Positions 37,901-51,165 of a stretch of 64,000 nucleotides of DNA are shown here, piece after piece. Origin of the DNA: Typha latifolia. Its lineage: Eukaryota > Streptophyta > Magnoliopsida > Poales > Typhaceae. Under the pieces are notes generated by a model. It ran no database searches and was not told the origin of the DNA. It was given only the letters and a program-made list of their open reading frames with translations. Position 1 is the first letter of the stretch. Each line of letters starts with the position of its first letter. The translations under genes and the position numbers were made by a program. The stretch spans positions 12,203,501 to 12,267,500 of the forward strand of contig CM034102.1 in the NCBI GenBank assembly GCA_019914945.1, written 5' to 3'.

Positions 37901-38690
37901 TTAGCATATATTAAATTTTAAAATTCAGTATAAGAGATAAGAAAATTATTTGTTTTCTTAGACGACTTATATGGATCGTTATGATCCATTTTTTGCTACT
38001 ATATATATATTATATGTTAATATTTATCATTAAACATATTCTTAATCTTAGTAGAGTGACTTACTTACTAAGTGTTTAGTTTATGAGGACTTATTATTTT
38101 TTAGAAATTTAAGAAGCCAATTAATAAGGACTTTGAAGGCTAAGTATTGTTTCCGTTGTGTCAATCTTTTTTAAGATTTATTATTATTTAAAATTTTATA
38201 TTTCTCCAAATTTTATTCTAGAGATTCGCAGCATTATGTTACCAGATTTCTAGGGTGACTGTTCCTATTACCTATTTAAGATTTGTTATGTTATGATTAT
38301 GTTGGAAATGTTGAATAGGCACTGTCCATGTGAAATAAAATTGGACGATTGATATGTTTCTTTATCCTATGAAACATACATTAGTATTAGTATGATCAAT
38401 TTTGTCATCGGTCCATTTGAATTATTCATATTTACGACTAAACACTTGTTCATGGAAGTGGTGCGTGCAGTTTTGAGAAATCTAGATAGATTTGAAATAG
38501 TTGACAACGTATTTCATCCAAATTGATTTCCTAGATTTGTGAAAATTTGTTTGGATTAGAGAAAGAAAACTCTCACACAGTATGTCTTAAATTTGAGGTC
38601 TTATTTTTGGTATTAATATGAAGAGAGAAAGAAAGAAAGAAACACCACAAGCTCCCCTACACGAGCAGATTCCTTGTCAATGCTGAAGCT

Positions 38691-40568
38691 TTAAGACTCT
38701 GATGGACTCTGCCCACTAAGAGGCACGGCAGAAATTTTCGACAGAGTTTGAGCTACTTCTCCCATGTTTGGCCTACTCCCAGCATCCTTTCTCAAGCATC
38801 TCTCTATCAATCTAACCATCATCAGAGCTGAATCCATGTGATAACTCCCTTCCAGTAATGGATCCATGAATCCCACAAGCTTCTCCTTCACAACCTCTCC
38901 TCTAACAAAAGCACTCAAGGCATCAAAACCAATACCATTCCCTACTAGTACTGCAGAGGCCTCTCTTCCTGTAACAATCTCGAGTAGCACAACACCAAAA
39001 GCATAGACATCAAGCTTTACAGAAACCAATCCGTGTTCTAAATACTCCGGAGCTGTATAGCCTCTCATCCCGACGATATGCCTAGTTAACGCGAATTCGC
39101 CTTCTTTCCCTCCTGCCAATCTTGCATGGCCAAAGTTTGAGATCTTAGCCCTGAAATTTTCATCTAGAAGGATGTTGCTGCTTCTAATATCCATGTGCAC
39201 ATAAGCAGGCTCAGTGTAGCTGTGGAGATAGTCAAGTCCGTCAGCAACATCCAGAGCTATCTGCATTCTTTGCGTCCAATTCAAAACCATAGAGTCACTT
39301 CTGCGGAATATCCAATTGCTCAAAGGCCCACGCTCTGCGAATTCGGAGATGAGATACCAGTGTCCTTGATCAAAGCACAGACCAAGAAGCCGAATCAAGT
39401 TGAAATGGTTGATCCGTTTCAGTATGTCGATTTCCGCAGACACATCTCTGTTGATCACTTTGACAGCAGAAGGAACACCATTCAAAATGGCATGGTAGAC
39501 CGAGCCCTCGATCCGCCGCTCGTCGCTGAAATTTCCAGTAGCTAGTGCTAGTTCTTCGTATTTGTACACATTCACAGAGAGCCCAATGCCAGCAATGTCT
39601 CCTGACAACAAGGAATCACTGGTAAGACCTGAATTCCCATATGTTTTGGAGTCACTTGCCTGAATAATTGCATGAGTAGCAGCTTCCTTTCTAGTTCTCA
39701 GAAAGGCAAAAGCCACTACAGAGGCAATTAGGACTAAAGCAGCCACTGCAACTCCAATCACAATGTATACCACCTTGTGTGTTGAACTCTTTCCAGGTGG
39801 AGGAGAAGAGGGAAAAGGAGGCGGCGGCTGCGAAGGAGATGTGACCTGAGACACCTTTGGTTGATTCTTGAGAGGAATGAGGAGGGTAGTAAAGGGATAG
39901 ATGTCATTTGAACTGTCTAATTCATTAGATTCATGGATGCTCTGCATCAGCACCCCAAACATCTGGCTTATTCTGAATACAGTATCTCCTGAATCCACCG
40001 AGTAGCTCACCAGGTAGTTGACACCATTGCTTCTCTGGCTTCTGCTAGGGCAAGCACATCTAAGAGGAACATTGATGTAATTCCCAGAGAGGAAGAAAGA
40101 AGAAGAATTCTGAAGATTTTGCTTCTGCAAAGCTTGGCAACTGGAGAGACCTTGAAAGGTGTTGTTTGCAATGACGAGAGCAATATCGCCACTTTGCACC
40201 AGATAAGAGGTGTTGGATTGGTAGTACTCACCCGAGCATGAGCAAGAGACAGGGACAAGCACCTTGGTGTTGGTGGAGAAGGTTGCATCCATGGAGACTA
40301 AATTGGCCTGGGAGAGGCGAGATGGGTCAGAGCCCAGGAGAGCAGAGATGGTTGTCACCGTATTGAATGGAGGTTGGGAATGAAAGGTGAGAAAAGTATT
40401 GCAGGACTTGGATTGGCCATTGCAGAAGTAGCCCAAGAGAGAGGTGGAGTTGTGTTCATTGGTGCAGTCTGTGATGTCTAGGCCTTCGTATGGCTGCTGG
40501 GATTCAAGTAGAGAAGGAAAGGAAAGGAAGCAGAGGAGGGAGAGAAAGGTGAAGGATTTGGAAGCCAT
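38691..40568 (-). CDS. LysM receptor-like kinase, LYK4/LYK5 type (pseudokinase)
   Basis: Intronless, 625 residues. Signal peptide at 1-23; an ectodomain with three LysM-type repeats (about 60-232) and the paired CxC motifs CSC (109-111) and CAC (171-173); a Pro-rich linker (PSQPPPPFPSSPPP); a transmembrane helix at about 266-290; then a kinase-like domain. The lysine of subdomain II is present (SAVKV, K370). The Gly-rich loop is lost (RRIEGSVYHAIL), HRD is HMD (458-460) and DFG is NFG (478-480). LYK4 and LYK5 of Arabidopsis are catalytically weak co-receptors that bind chitin oligomers and signal through CERK1. Together with the intronless structure this supports the LYK4/5 group. It acts at the plasma membrane. 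Confidence 0.93.
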   Translation of the reverse strand: MASKSFTFLSLLCFLSFPSLLESQQPYEGLDITDCTNEHNSTSLLGYFCNGQSKSCNTFLTFHSQPPFNTVTTISALLGSDPSRLSQANLVSMDATFSTNTKVLVPVSCSCSGEYYQSNTSYLVQSGDIALVIANNTFQGLSSCQALQKQNLQNSSSFFLSGNYINVPLRCACPSRSQRSNGVNYLVSYSVDSGDTVFRISQMFGVLMQSIHESNELDSSNDIYPFTTLLIPLKNQPKVSQVTSPSQPPPPFPSSPPPGKSSTHKVVYIVIGVAVAALVLIASVVAFAFLRTRKEAATHAIIQASDSKTYGNSGLTSDSLLSGDIAGIGLSVNVYKYEELALATGNFSDERRIEGSVYHAILNGVPSAVKVINRDVSAEIDILKRINHFNLIRLLGLCFDQGHWYLISEFAERGPLSNWIFRRSDSMVLNWTQRMQIALDVADGLDYLHSYTEPAYVHMDIRSSNILLDENFRAKISNFGHARLAGGKEGEFALTRHIVGMRGYTAPEYLEHGLVSVKLDVYAFGVVLLEIVTGREASAVLVGNGIGFDALSAFVRGEVVKEKLVGFMDPLLEGSYHMDSALMMVRLIERCLRKDAGSRPNMGEVAQTLSKISAVPLSGQSPSES

Positions 40569-42753
40569 TTGGGTTTCTTCTGGGAGATAGGCCTTGGAAG
40601 AGAAAAGTAAATGAGCTGGATCTTAGTGGTGAGAAAAGGAAGGGATCATTGACCTCTTCTCTTAACTGAAAGAACATTTGTTTCTTGAGGAGTTCTATGG
40701 GTGTTGGCCATTAGTTTCCTACTATGAAAACAGAGTGGGACAGGGAGGCTCATCAAAATTGAAGGTTTCCCCTCTGCTAAATGGTGGTGGACTAAGTCAA
40801 ATCTTGCTTTAAGGAATATGAAAATAATTAAACTCTAAGGTCATTCATTCATAATTGATGTTAGAGATTCCAGACCAACAAGTCCTACCTAATTTTGAGG
40901 AAATTTCAAGATAACTTTTTTTTTCCATTTGGAAAAAAAAAAACAGAGATTCTACAATTATAACACACAACTAAAAGTTTTAATATAAAATACAAGGTAT
41001 GGCATGAGAAGATAGAAACTTCTATTGCGCCTAATCTATGCAAAAAAGAATACAGATATGAGAGGGTTTTATGCTTATGTTAGTGCTGGACATGATTCTT
41101 GAAGCATATTTAAGATCATTGGTAGATACTTACAAAGTAGAAATTAGAGCCAGTTCTGTTCTCTCTTAAGGATTATTTCACAATGATGCTCACATATGTT
41201 ATTTGTGTAATTATTTACTGTCTGTCTTTTTTGAAAGGAAATTTCTCAGCCATTTTGGAGTTGAAGATAGAAAACTTGAATATTGTAGAGCTAAGTTAAG
41301 GTTTTGGACCTTTTAGAAGATTTTGGAACCTTTTCTTTCTTTCTTTCTTTTTCTTGTTTTTCCTTAGATCTGCAATTTAATGCACCTATAGACTATATCA
41401 TTTAGTTTGAATTGATCTAACTAGTAGTCTGAAGTTACTTCGCTCTTCCTTCTTCCTTTTTTTTCCTACCATATATGCAAGAAACAGACTCTCTCACCTA
41501 TATAAATTGGACTAAGATCTGACCATTTAAGAATTGGACTCAAATCATGCATATATAGTATTTCAGTGAAAAATCTATTACATTTTATATCTAATACTTA
41601 TGGGAGGATTTGAACACATAATATTTTATAGTTTTTTCTTTCTTTTCTATTTTTATTTTTACTTTTTACTTTTATATATATAGTTTATGAGCTAATAGGC
41701 TAATCATATGTCAGATAAAGTCTTCCCTGATATATAGATTTGGCAACTAAATTAACTCTCTTAATAAATGAGTTACAATAGGTCTTAATTATAGAAACAT
41801 ATGCTAGTAATCATTTACTGTACTCCAGTGGTGATCCTAATTTTTTTTTCCACTATATTTGAACCATAGTTGGAAATTGGCAAACTTGGTTTGAATTTTT
41901 TTTGCAAAAATATAAGATACGAATTTGCAAAGAGTTCAGTGCCATACCATCTTACTAGTTTGCCATCTAATGCAGTTGGTATAAATTTCTATGCAAAGAA
42001 TTCAGTGCCATATCATACCATTATATAAATTTCTATGCTGGCGGTTGAAAGGATATTTGACTTTGATGCAAAGTTTCCAGCCACCATTTAATTGGAACTA
42101 AGTGTTATGATTTAGAGTTATCATGTACTACTTCGATTAATTTATTTTCTCTTTATTGCCTATTCTATATATTAAGTATGCTAATGAAATTGGAAAATAT
42201 TTCGAGCCTTTGCTATTTTTTATAAAGTTTGCATCAAAGTTTCCGGCCACAATCCATGTAATCTTTTTAATAAACGGATTATATTAATATGACCCAAATA
42301 ACACAGCAATATTTAATTATTTATTATTTTATCTTATATAAAAATTAATATTTACTAACTTATCCTATATAAATAATACATTATACAATAATTTTTTTTC
42401 AACTCAAAATTTATACAATATAAAAATAATAATTCTAAGCATTAAGCCATTAACCATGCATTCAATCCTAACACAAATACAATTCGTTATATAATAAACT
42501 CTTAGTTATACAAGCTATTAATCCACAAATCCTAACACAAATCTATTCTTATAATTACAACTGTAACGACAACAACAATCAATATTAACTAAAGTTTAAT
42601 CCCAATGTCGGCAACGAACTACCACTCGTCCGTGGAGGGAACGTACACCTTAAGGACGGAGATCAAAGATGGAGACAGAGACGACGAGTATAGGAGAGGT
42701 AGATCGATTGACCGACAACAACCGTGAAGGTGCGGGCGTGCAAGAATGATGGT

Positions 42754-42940
42754 GATCCGTCGGAGATATGAGGAGAGAATGGCGACGATGGAGGCGAGGC
42801 CACAAGAGAGAGGATTGGAGGAGATCGGTTCTTGGGATTACAAAGAGGGTGAGAAGATGGGAGGCCTGTCGGAGATTTGAGGAGAGAAGGGCTGCAGTAG
42901 CGAGAGCTCACCATGGGCGGCGATGGAGGCGAGAGGGAGG
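42754..42940. repeat. Imperfect direct repeat in GC-rich island
   Basis: 'gtcggagatatgaggagaga' at about 42757 recurs as 'gtcggagatttgaggagaga' at about 42870, each followed at some distance by 'gcgacgatggaggcgag' or 'gcggcgatggaggcgag'. The period is about 113 bp. Confidence 0.55.
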
Positions 42941-44808
42941 ATGGGCATAGGTGATGGGCTTTGAGATTTCGAAGAAGGTGGGAGGCAGTTGGTGAGAGAG
43001 AGGGTGTGAGGGTTAGGGTTATAACTTAGAAGTTTAATATTTATGTAGTGGGGTTGGGTTGACTCGATTCGACTCGTATACTTAAGCGGGTCAAATGAGT
43101 CAAAACGAGTCAATGATATAAATTCGAACACGACCCAATTATTAATCGGATTAGGCGGATTGACCCATATGACCCGAACTTGATTAGATTAAACTTAAAC
43201 CCGATTAAGAGTCGAGTTATAGTCTGATCAATTTTTGCCGCTCATAATAAAGTCCTAGGTTTAATAAAACTTGTTATATAGTTCACATAATCTAGAAAGT
43301 AAGAGAATAAAACATGTGAGCATTAAAAATAAATATTTTATATAAGAGAGGAAAGATATTTTTGTCTATAAAAATTTATTAAAAATAGAGATAATTTAGC
43401 CCATTATTTAATTTTTAAAATATTAATTTGAATAGAAAAATTAACTGTCTCACTTCGGTCCCAGGCACGAGATGTTTTGAAATAAATGAGGTAAAGTAAT
43501 TTTAAGTATAAATATAGATGAAAAATATATTTAACTTTAAAAAAAAAAAAACTCAAAACAGGTGTAAGGACACTCTCCCCACGAGTCACGTAGTGGACTT
43601 GTTCTCTTTCCACGAATATAAGACGTGGATGTGGGCGGAGTACTCGGTCTGCATTAGTTACGTTATATACACGCCGACAGCGAAGGCACTGGAAAATGGA
43701 GAAATGAGAAATTGTTTTGTTTTTATACGAGAAGTTGGCGGTTGGTAAGGAGGCTATTTACAATAAATAAATAAATAAATAAATAATACTTCAACAACAC
43801 TATCACTACTTTCTAACCCTATATAGAAGCAAGTCTGGGCCATGCCAAATGCTTAAATTTTGAAATTGTAGTGATATCTTGCATATAGGTCCTTCTTTTC
43901 ACACAAAATTATATAAAATACTACAAAGGTGGCTCCCTCTTAGCTCTTTACTCTAGAAAATTAAAGAAACATGCACTTCGTAGTTAGAAATAGAAACTAG
44001 AAAATATTTCAATGAATTGATTTGATGCTCTTCTTTTAAGGAAGAAAGTCAAGTTGAAAAAGTTAAGCTTTGGGTAGGTAAAGAAAGTAAACTTTTATAT
44101 TTATTTTTAATAATTAAATATCTGAAGTAGAAAAGTCAAATGAATTTACTAACATAAGCAGTAATTAATGTGAGACATTTGAGAAGTCAATGGGTGTCAA
44201 TTAATTCATAGAAGTATTTTCAATTATTTTATCAAAATTTTGTAGATCGGAATATATTAGCTAGAGAACGAAATTACAAAGACCTATTTGGAGTCCACGG
44301 CCTAGAAAAGTTCTTTTTAAGTCTAAATAGTAGTGTAATAGCCTCTCCGCGAAGGGCACTCCTACAGTGGCCAACAAATATTATTATTAAAATTACTCTT
44401 AAGGGGGAAGGCTGAACTGACTTCCATCCCATCTTTCTAGCGAATCGCCCTAACATGTTTCCATGAGTTTAATTTCAACCCCAAACAATATTATGAAAAA
44501 ATTAAATTATATTGTGGAGAAATTGTTTGGTGGTTGGTCATTTGGTAACTTAGCTCGATTCGATTGATGGCTCGACAGTGCGGTTAGCTTGGCTGAGAAA
44601 CCAATCTATTTATGGCACAAGAACTCATTTATAATACGATAACATAATTATGAATCAAATAATATGTTTATTATTTGAATAATTTATTTATAACATAATA
44701 AAACTTGTGTATAACACAAACAAATTCGTGTTTAGAAATCTTAAACTATTTAATAAATATATTATCTTCGTGTTTGCATTACTATGATCTCGACCAGACT
44801 AACTCGAC

Positions 44809-44814
44809 CACGTG
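44809..44814. promoter_or_regulatory. G-box/ABRE core upstream of HHP gene
   Basis: CACGTG in the context GACCACGTGTAG, about 430 bp upstream of the HHP start codon. Plausible ABA or light element; functional role inferred only. Confidence 0.35.
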
Positions 44815-45122
44815 TAGTTGTAACATAAGAACTTAGCACTAATCCTTTTTAAATTAACTACATTTGGTGGTACGTATTAGGTATCCAGATCATCACTCAG
44901 AGGATCCTCTGCAACTCGTACTCCGGGAATCTTTTCATCCCACTTTCACTCACTCTAACAGTTAGTTACCAAATTCCTGCATCCGATTCTGTAGACGATC
45001 CTCTCTCCGTTTCCATCGACGAAGTCCATATAGCTCCGGTTTGTTCGAAGCGACAGCAAACGAAACAAACCAAAAACGGAGATCACGATTCATAACGTTG
45101 CTTTTGATTCTTTTTTTCTCCG

Positions 45123-45149
<27 letters not shown>
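45123..45149. repeat. (CT)n tract in HHP leader
   Basis: About 13 CT dinucleotides, 94 bp before the ATG at 45243 and probably within the 5' UTR or core promoter. Pyrimidine patches near the start site are common in plant promoters. Confidence 0.8.
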
Positions 45150-45153
<4 letters not shown>

Positions 45154-45242
45154 AATTTTGGGACTTGAGCTACAGTTCGACCCCTTTTCCCTTCTGGGTC
45201 TTGGAGCTTCTTGGCTCTCTCTATCTCCTCTCCCTTGATTCG

Positions 45243-48200
45243 ATGGAAGGCGATAACTCGGCAGCTACCGAGCCCGGCGCCGATTTCGAGGATTCTCGCT
45301 CTGAAGGGAAGGGGAGGAGGCTATGGAAGAAGGTGAAGTACCAGTTGGTGGAGTACCATTCTTTGCCCGGATACCTCAAAGACAACGAGTACATCTTACG
45401 CCACTATCGAGCGGAATGGCCATTGAAGCAGATCCTCCTCAGCATCTTCACCATCCACAACGAGACCCTCAACGTTTGGACGTAAGCTTACCGCTTTCTA
45501 TTTGCGAAAGATCGAATCTTTTCGGTGGAATCTTGTTCTTGGTTTGATCCCTGGTCCTGTGTTTGTTTTACTGGTGTCTTTTGGTAAATTTAGGAGATGG
45601 GTCGATTTCTTTAGAGAGTTCTGGTTTTGATGGGGATTTGTGTGTAAAATATGAGAATTTTCGTGAATTATGAAATGAAATGATTGTGTTAAGGATGGGA
45701 GACGATATCGTCGTTTAAATCTGAGCTTCTCTCTACCATTTAGATGCATCCGTTTCTGTTGGCTTTATGTATTGGCAGTACCAAAAAGATCCCAATTTTT
45801 TGCATTTAGTCCTAATTTCATATAGTTACTAGAGTTACTACTAGATGTAAAAAAAGCTGTGGATTTGTAGACAAACAGGGGAATCACTATTAGACAAACC
45901 ATATCCAAATAAGTAAGCAAACAGTTCTTTTGCGTATAATTTTTTATTTTATTTTTATTTTTGACTTGGTAATTTTTTATTTTATTTTTATTTTTGACTT
46001 GGTTTATCCTTTGACTAGGAATTAGGAACAAAATTTAAGAGGGTTGATTTAACATCAAGTTGCTTTCATGACATTGAGAAGTCTTAGAAACAACATTTCT
46101 CCTCCACCTATAAGGCTATAATTGGACAACAATATCTAAGCAGTTGACCAGCAGCCATACAGAAAGTATTTATTGTAGGAGATGAAATGCCCTGGAAGTT
46201 GGCAAAACTTTATGAAGAAAAGAGGGAAATGTTTATGGACTATGTCACAGACAATGAATTGTTTGAGGAATTATTCAAATCTTAGTCCTGAATTATACCA
46301 ATATATGCGGTTGTTCTTATATATGGCATCAGATTTCGGGTGGTAATATTTTCAGTTATTTTTCTCCAACTTTGTAAACCCAATCAGATGATGTATCCTA
46401 GAGGATTTAACTAATGTTCCAGTTGATTTAGGTTACTTATGTTTAAAATACTTGTTTGACTTCACTCTAGTGGTTTTTTTTTTTTTTTTTTTTTTTGATT
46501 CAAGCTTCACTCTAGTGGTTTAATCAGCTTACGGATCTTTGTTGCAGCATAAGTTAATGTTGGATTTGAAACAAGAGCGGATGGATGTCTCTGGCTCCAA
46601 TTCTTTTCCATATATTTCTATAATCTACATGAGCCTAATTTGCTTTTTTATCTTTCTGACTGTAGGATTACTTACTGACTTGTGCTAATTCTGAGGGTTC
46701 CCAAGGATAGTTTACGGTTTTAAACTAGTATATGTTTCTTCATTTCTTTGTTCTTTTTTTTTCTTGTACTTAACTACAAGAACTTTACATCAATTGAGAT
46801 GACTCACTTAAGGTATTGCTGAAGAGGATTCTTTATAGGGGTGGCTAGAATCCTTTATATTAGTTATGCCACTAACAGCCAACAGGACTGAGTTCATCCT
46901 TCGTCAACATCAGCATACTTTACTTATCTTTCTTCTCTTATTAAAAAGTCATCAGATATGGGAACTAAACAAATATTCATGACTCACATTTGATGACAAA
47001 GTTCATATCATCTTTCAAATTGTTCACTACTCTTTTTTACTTTTTTGTTAGCTTAGTTATTTGAAAATTTTGTTCCTTATCCTTCTAAAATGTTTACAAA
47101 TTCTTGTACCAATTACTAGAATTCAAACTTTTTCTGATCATTTCTGATTTCTTCGTTTCCTTTTTTCTTTTTTTGAGAAAAGATTGAGGATTATACCCCA
47201 ATTAAGACCTGATTTCTTTTCTTGTTACTAACACTTAATGCACTTTCTATCAGGCACTTGATTGGATTCTTTCTTTTTCTGGCTCTGACCGTATACACTG
47301 CAATGAAGGTCCCAAAGGTCGTAGATTTCCAGTCACTACAGCATTTGCCAGATGTGCTGAGAAAAACTGATCTACAGAAAATTCAGTCAGAACTTGTGGC
47401 TTGTCTCCCTTCGTTGCCTCACCTATCTGATTTACATAGATTGAAAGATGAGTTGAGGACCTCCCTGGCTTCTATTGACATGCTTCCGTCTTTATCCGGT
47501 TGGCATCTTCTGGAGCTTCTCTCAGGTTGTTTGCCCCAGAGTTTAACCCACACTAATCAGACTAATGTATGCATGCTGGTAAATTCTCACTATCTTAACT
47601 TGATTCCTACTAGAGTACAACAGTTACTGTTAGGAAATTTAGTGAATCAATAACATGATACCTGATAACTTTTTCTATTGCATCTTTACAGATTAATTAC
47701 CTAAAGAGAAAAAAGAGAAAAAAAAATGTTGTTTCTGAGATAAGCATACTGATACTACTTACGACAATTATACTTCTCTCTGAATTTTGTCATGTGAAAG
47801 CAAGAAGTCATTACACTTTCAGTTGTATCGGATAAAGAAAAGAAATGTATGACCTTCCTTAAAACAATAGTTGCCAAGTGAGAAAATAGGTACAATATCA
47901 TATTCTGTTATGTAGGTTAATCTTGAGATACTAGATTTGTGGATTTGAAATTTTGAATAGCTTATTATGGTTTTAGTAGAAAAGCAATGATGCATGTTAT
48001 TGAATTTATGCATCAGTTACATCTGTTGCTTTAACTATATTTCTTTTATTTGTTAATATTTGAATCGCCTTGGATACCTGCCTAAAGTTTCAGAATTATG
48101 TGATACCTTGTCTGCCTTGTCTACTGCCTACCATTTTCTGAAACCTTGGTTCAATATTTTTTGTTTCTTCTTCTGTAATGCAGCTGAGCGTGAAGGACGA

Positions 48201-48837
48201 TGTGGCTAACATGATAGCACCATTGCTGGTTAGGCCAATATCGCGCTGGCCATTCTTTGCTTTCTTAGGTGGTGCCATGTTTTGCCTTCTTGCAAGCAGT
48301 ACCTGCCACCTCCTTTCCTGCCATTCTCGACGCCTTGCGTACATCATGCTTCGGCTTGATTATGCAGGCATTGCTGCCCTTATTGCCACCTCTTTCTATC
48401 CTCCTGTATACTACTCTTTCATGTGCCATCCCTTCTTCTGCAACCTTTACCTTAGCGTCATAACCATTCTAGGAATTGCGACCATCGCTGCCTCGCTCTT
48501 TCCTGTTTTCCAGAACCCCGAGTTCCGAACTATAAGAGCCAGCCTCTTCTTCGGAATGGGGGTATCAGGAGTGGTGCCTGTTCTCCACAAGCTCATTATT
48601 TTCCGTCACCGGCCCGAGGCAGTGCACACAACTGGGTACGAGATTTTAATGGGAGTTTTGTATGGCCTAGGAGCACTGGTGTATGCAGCTCGAATTCCAG
48701 AAAGATGGATGCCGGGAAAATTCGACATTGCTGGGCACAGTCATCAGCTCTTTCATGTGTTGGTTGTTGCTGGAGCATATACACACTATCATGCAGGCCT
48801 GGTTTACCTCAAGTGGAGAGATCTAGAAGGATGCTAG
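45243..48837 (+). CDS. Heptahelical transmembrane protein, ADIPOR/PAQR family (HHP4/5-like)
   Basis: Three exons, 45243-45481, 47254-47578 and 48184-48837, encode 405 residues. The N-terminal cytosolic segment contains KKVKYQLVEYHSLPGYLKDN and the family signature FTIHNETLNVWTHLIGFF. Exon 2 adds a long plant-specific loop. Exon 3 carries the seven-helix core with SSTCHLLSCHSRRLAYIMLRLDYAGI and the C-terminal GHSHQLFHVLVVAGAYTHYHA; the Asp and His residues are the zinc ligands of this family. Plant HHPs are relatives of adiponectin and progestin receptors and respond to ABA, sugars and stress. Exon 2 could also end at a weaker donor before 47578; the chosen donor (ctg|gtaaat) keeps phase. Confidence 0.92.
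45936..46004. repeat. 33-bp tandem duplication in HHP intron 1
   Basis: 'aattttttattttatttttatttttgacttgg' type unit occurs twice back to back, the copies being nearly identical. Intronic. Confidence 0.75.
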
Positions 48838-49940
48838 AAATGCTGCATGTTATGAAGTCTGTGAAGAACTTTGCTTAAGTTGCAAAGAACTAGCTTGATC
48901 CAAAATAGAGCCGAACAGCATTAAGAACAAGTCCCGATCAGCAGGGCAAGTGACTGGTTAGTTGATGTGCACACAAGGGTTCTTGTATATCTGATAAAAG
49001 ACTTTATTCTCAAGAAGAATTAGTAGAATAAAATTCGTATGTTTTATTTACTGATTAGTGAGTTCTTCGAGCATGCGAAATTAGCATACAAGCCTGTTAG
49101 CTCAAACTTTCACATGACAACATTTGGCTCATTGTATTAAAGAGAAAAAAAAAAGCATTCAGCAATTGGAATGAAAGAGGAGCTGCTCTGTAAATCTGAT
49201 AGTGGCATCCAGGGAGTGGCTTCAAATGAATAAGTTATTATAACTTAACGTCATCGTAACCTTAACCTTTCTGACCAATGCCCTTAACATGCCGACTAAG
49301 TTATTATACCTCACTGTATAATGCTCAAATAATTAAAGAGGCTCATATTATATAAATAACACCGGTTTAATAGTGCTTAAAACACTATCAAGTTCTCACA
49401 TCCTGACTACTGAGTGGACTTCACATTCATTGTTGGCCAGATGAAAGTGGCAAACATGACTTACATGGTCGGAGAAACCACAATTTCTGTAGAGATTGAG
49501 TCAAGCTGATGCCTAGAACTAAACAGAGGATCTGAATTTACAATGTATGCATTTGAAGATCATTAATGAAACAACTGCTCGAGAGGAAAATCTGATAACT
49601 TTCTGTTTGAGAAGAAATATCAAACCAAATTACACATTTAACAGACAAATATGTTGCAATAAACAAAGATGCAGGGAAAAAGAAATCCGTTTTGGCATAG
49701 TCATATGAGATAAGATCAGATGTATCGGAACTCAGTACAGCTCAGAAGAGAAAAAAAGAAAATTCTAGAAAAACCTCAGATGTCTGTAATGGCAGGGGGC
49801 AATGCGAATAAAATCCCTATGCTGCGTTTTACTGTACAAAGAATAAAAGTTATGGCAGGGAAAATAGTATTCTGGACATCACTACTGACATAAGCCAAAT
49901 AATGCTCGAGAAAAATCTTCCTACCATGTTTTGTTTTGTC
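48838..49940. other. Intergenic between convergent HHP and GT14 genes
   Basis: 1.1 kb between two convergent stop codons, probably made up largely of both 3' UTRs. No coding region or RNA gene seen. Confidence 0.5.
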
Positions 49941-51127
49941 TTACCCAAATCCGAGCACTGAAGGCGCTAATTCTAAAAGAGGCTCCAAAGCACTGGGAGC
50001 AAATTTTCGAGCAAAGAGGAAACAAATTAATGAGTTACGGTCATTGTATGGACAAGTATGTCCCTCAAGGATTCTCCTTAAAAATACTTCCTTGACATCA
50101 ATCCTCCCGAATGTTGCTGGGTGAGGACCACCCCTTGACCAGTCTACCCATGTAATACTTCTGTTAGCCAGGAGATGTGGGGATTCAATCGTCAGCATAG
50201 TGGGAAAGTAATGTTCATCAACATAGCAATGTGGTCGGCAAAACTGCTTGAACTTGGGATAATAAATGGTGTCTTTGACAATACTAACAGCAAGTTCCCT
50301 GCTTACTTCAAACCATTGAGAACCTTTGCGCCATTGTGTGATGTTAACCTCAGGTGCCATATTAAAGTTATAGCGGCCCCTTCCATAAGGGCCTAGATCA
50401 TCAATTGCTCCGACAAAACTTTGCTTGGACCTCATCAAGTACTTGTAGGTAACATTGAAATTATGTAGAGGAATGCATGACTCTGACAGCAGAACAAACC
50501 GCTCATTGGAAAGATCAAGCAAAGCATTCGCAAGAAGACGTCTTTCAGCATCACACATACTCATCTCACCCCAGCCAGCCACCTGTAGATAATAATTTTC
50601 AAGCATAAGGACAAGAAATGAGAAAGATTTGGACAGATAAGTATAAGAGAACAGTTTATGCTTTGGTACGCTATAGCTACACAAACATTGAAGCAACACT
50701 AGTACAATTGGTAGCACATCATAAGTTTATGTGAAATTTATAAATAGCACCCTAGATTCCATCATTTCTGATTAACACGATGTCTTGAGGATTTTGTGAC
50801 CTAATCCATCATTTTTTTCCCTATATTTTTTATCTAACACTCTACAGTTATTTGATTAACTGCCATTACCCTTGTCTATGGTTCATGTAACTCTAATGAT
50901 TAGATTATTAAAATACCTTTTGAAAAAACTTCTAATCTAGAACATACTAACTAAACCCTTTCTAAATCATCCCACCCAAGCCTACCCCACTAAATCAAAA
51001 GCTTCTTCCCATATCTAATCAATCTATCATGGATTCTAGTTTTGGCCAATCCTAATCCGAGCCAAAACCAGCCAGTTGGCTAGTTTCGGCTGGGGTATCA
51101 ACCGATACCTGATCATGCTTGTTGCAG

Positions 51128-51165
<38 letters not shown>

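Larger units (their letters stand above)
34698..38690. other. 4-kb repeat-dense AT-rich intergenic region
   Basis: Downstream of the NLR and of the LYK stop. Contains a cluster of direct and inverted copies of one sequence (34.86-36.0 kb), a ~240-bp tandem array (36.05-37.06 kb) and an 89-bp duplication (37.72-37.90 kb), listed separately. The 87-codon open stretch at 37036-37299 has no recognisable domain. No gene seen. Confidence 0.55.
40569..45122. other. Intergenic between divergent LYK and HHP genes; repeat remnants
   Basis: About 4.6 kb, mostly AT-rich. A GC-richer island at about 42600-43010 holds an imperfect direct repeat. It is followed at 43040-43220 by 'gactcgattcgactcg', 'cgggtcaaatgagtc' and 'acccgaacttgattaga' motifs of a dispersed degenerate repeat. 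An AAAT microsatellite sits at about 43761-43785 and a CACGTG G-box at 44809-44814. No gene recognised. Confidence 0.5.
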
